In this document: in pieces, positions 63,681 through 64,000 of the stretch
How the letters are laid out: each line of letters opens with the position of its first letter
How positions within the stretch are numbered: position 1 is the stretch's first letter
Assembly (NCBI GenBank): GCA_034620365.1
Contig: JAQGEQ010000048.1
Coordinates: 186,001-250,000 of the forward strand
DNA length: 64,000 bases
Reading direction: 5' to 3'
Source: Pegea sp. RAD2-039
Lineage: Eukaryota > Chordata > Thaliacea > Salpida > Salpidae
Position numbers and translations under genes: made by a program
The notes under the pieces: generated by a model
Seen by the model: the letters and a program-made list of their open reading frames with translations, nothing else
What the model was told of the DNA's origin: nothing
Database searches by the model: none

Positions 63681-64000
63681 ATGAGTAGAAATTATTTTTT
63701 AAAGGGAGTTTCTCTGGATGAAGTTTTGATGATAATCTACAATCAAAAGAAAGTAGTAGACAATAATTATGAAACGATTATAAAGAACTTTTATAAAGTT
63801 TACCAGAAAAAGTATTGGCAGCCATTACACGACTTGCAAAATTTGTTACTGGATCAGTTTGGGATTAACAAGCAAAAGTAATTTACTAACAAAATTTACC
63901 CTGAGTAAAATTCTTATTGAATAAATATTATTTAAACTTTAGATTGACTGTCGGAGAAATAGATACAATTATAAAAAAATCACCGCTACAATCAGATCCA
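63681..64000 (+). CDS. 5' end of an unidentified gene, running off the window
   Basis: Exon 63681-63877 and the start of the next exon at 63943 join in phase (donor gtaatt, acceptor aaactttag) and stay open to the edge, showing 85 residues. The protein is helical and charged, starting MSRNYFLKGVSLDEVLMIIY, with an aromatic-rich stretch YKVYQKKYWQPLHDLQNLLL, then TVGEIDTIIKK. A stop codon directly precedes the ATG in frame, and an acceptor-like AG lies 6 nt upstream, so this is the true start. No family recognised. The last bases are limited by the window. Confidence 0.6.

Noticed and set aside
1-64000. CRISPR arrays, rRNA operons, operons with ribosome binding sites, functional tRNA genes
   Set aside because: The sequence is clearly eukaryotic nuclear DNA. 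No regularly spaced repeats, rRNA segments or closed tRNA cloverleaves were seen.

Overview
The window is AT-rich eukaryotic nuclear DNA with intron-rich genes on both strands. It looks like a tunicate chromosome. The strongest clue is a bona fide connexin gene, a family known only from vertebrates and tunicates. A vitamin-K-type Gla-domain protein and generally animal-like orthologues agree with this. Most genes were rebuilt exon by exon from homology, GT-AG sites and reading phase. The exon lengths of every complete model add up to a whole number of codons.

Layout, left to right: DCUN1D neddylation ligase (+, 2.1-5.1 kb); a connexin split over at least eight exons (-, 7.8-10.8 kb) with an unexplained antisense ORF in one intron; an empty stretch; a 35-exon RICTOR gene (+, 14.6-26.0 kb); decayed LINE sequence (-, 27.5-29.9 kb); RPL26 (+, 32.9 kb); DNAJC19/TIM14 (+, 35.4 kb); a small mitochondrial-type membrane protein (+, 37.4-38.7 kb); a LINE fragment; the mitochondrial phosphate carrier SLC25A3 (-, 40.3-41.7 kb); a possible 47-residue gene (+, 44.1 kb); a cilium-type protein with IPGYxG motifs (-, 45.2-47.0 kb); dystroglycan DAG1 (+, 49.9-53.1 kb); the mitoribosomal PPR protein PTCD3/mS39 (-, 54.6-57.7 kb); a secreted Gla-5xEGF protein (+, 60.0-62.8 kb) carrying a tRNA-type SINE in an intron; and the 5' end of an unidentified gene (+, 63.7 kb to the edge).

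The genes do not form one pathway. Four are mitochondrial or mitochondrial-type (DNAJC19, SLC25A3, PTCD3 and the small membrane protein). RICTOR and DCUN1D are signalling and ubiquitin-like regulators. Connexin, DAG1 and the Gla protein act at the cell surface or outside it.

Two signals are not explained by gene calls. First, the palindrome TGACGTCA occurs 12 times against about 0.4 expected, and nine copies lie in 3.2 kb over DAG1. Second, nearly every start codon lies 0-39 nt downstream of a 3'-splice-site-like sequence with no obvious upstream exon, which fits spliced-leader trans-splicing as known in tunicates.
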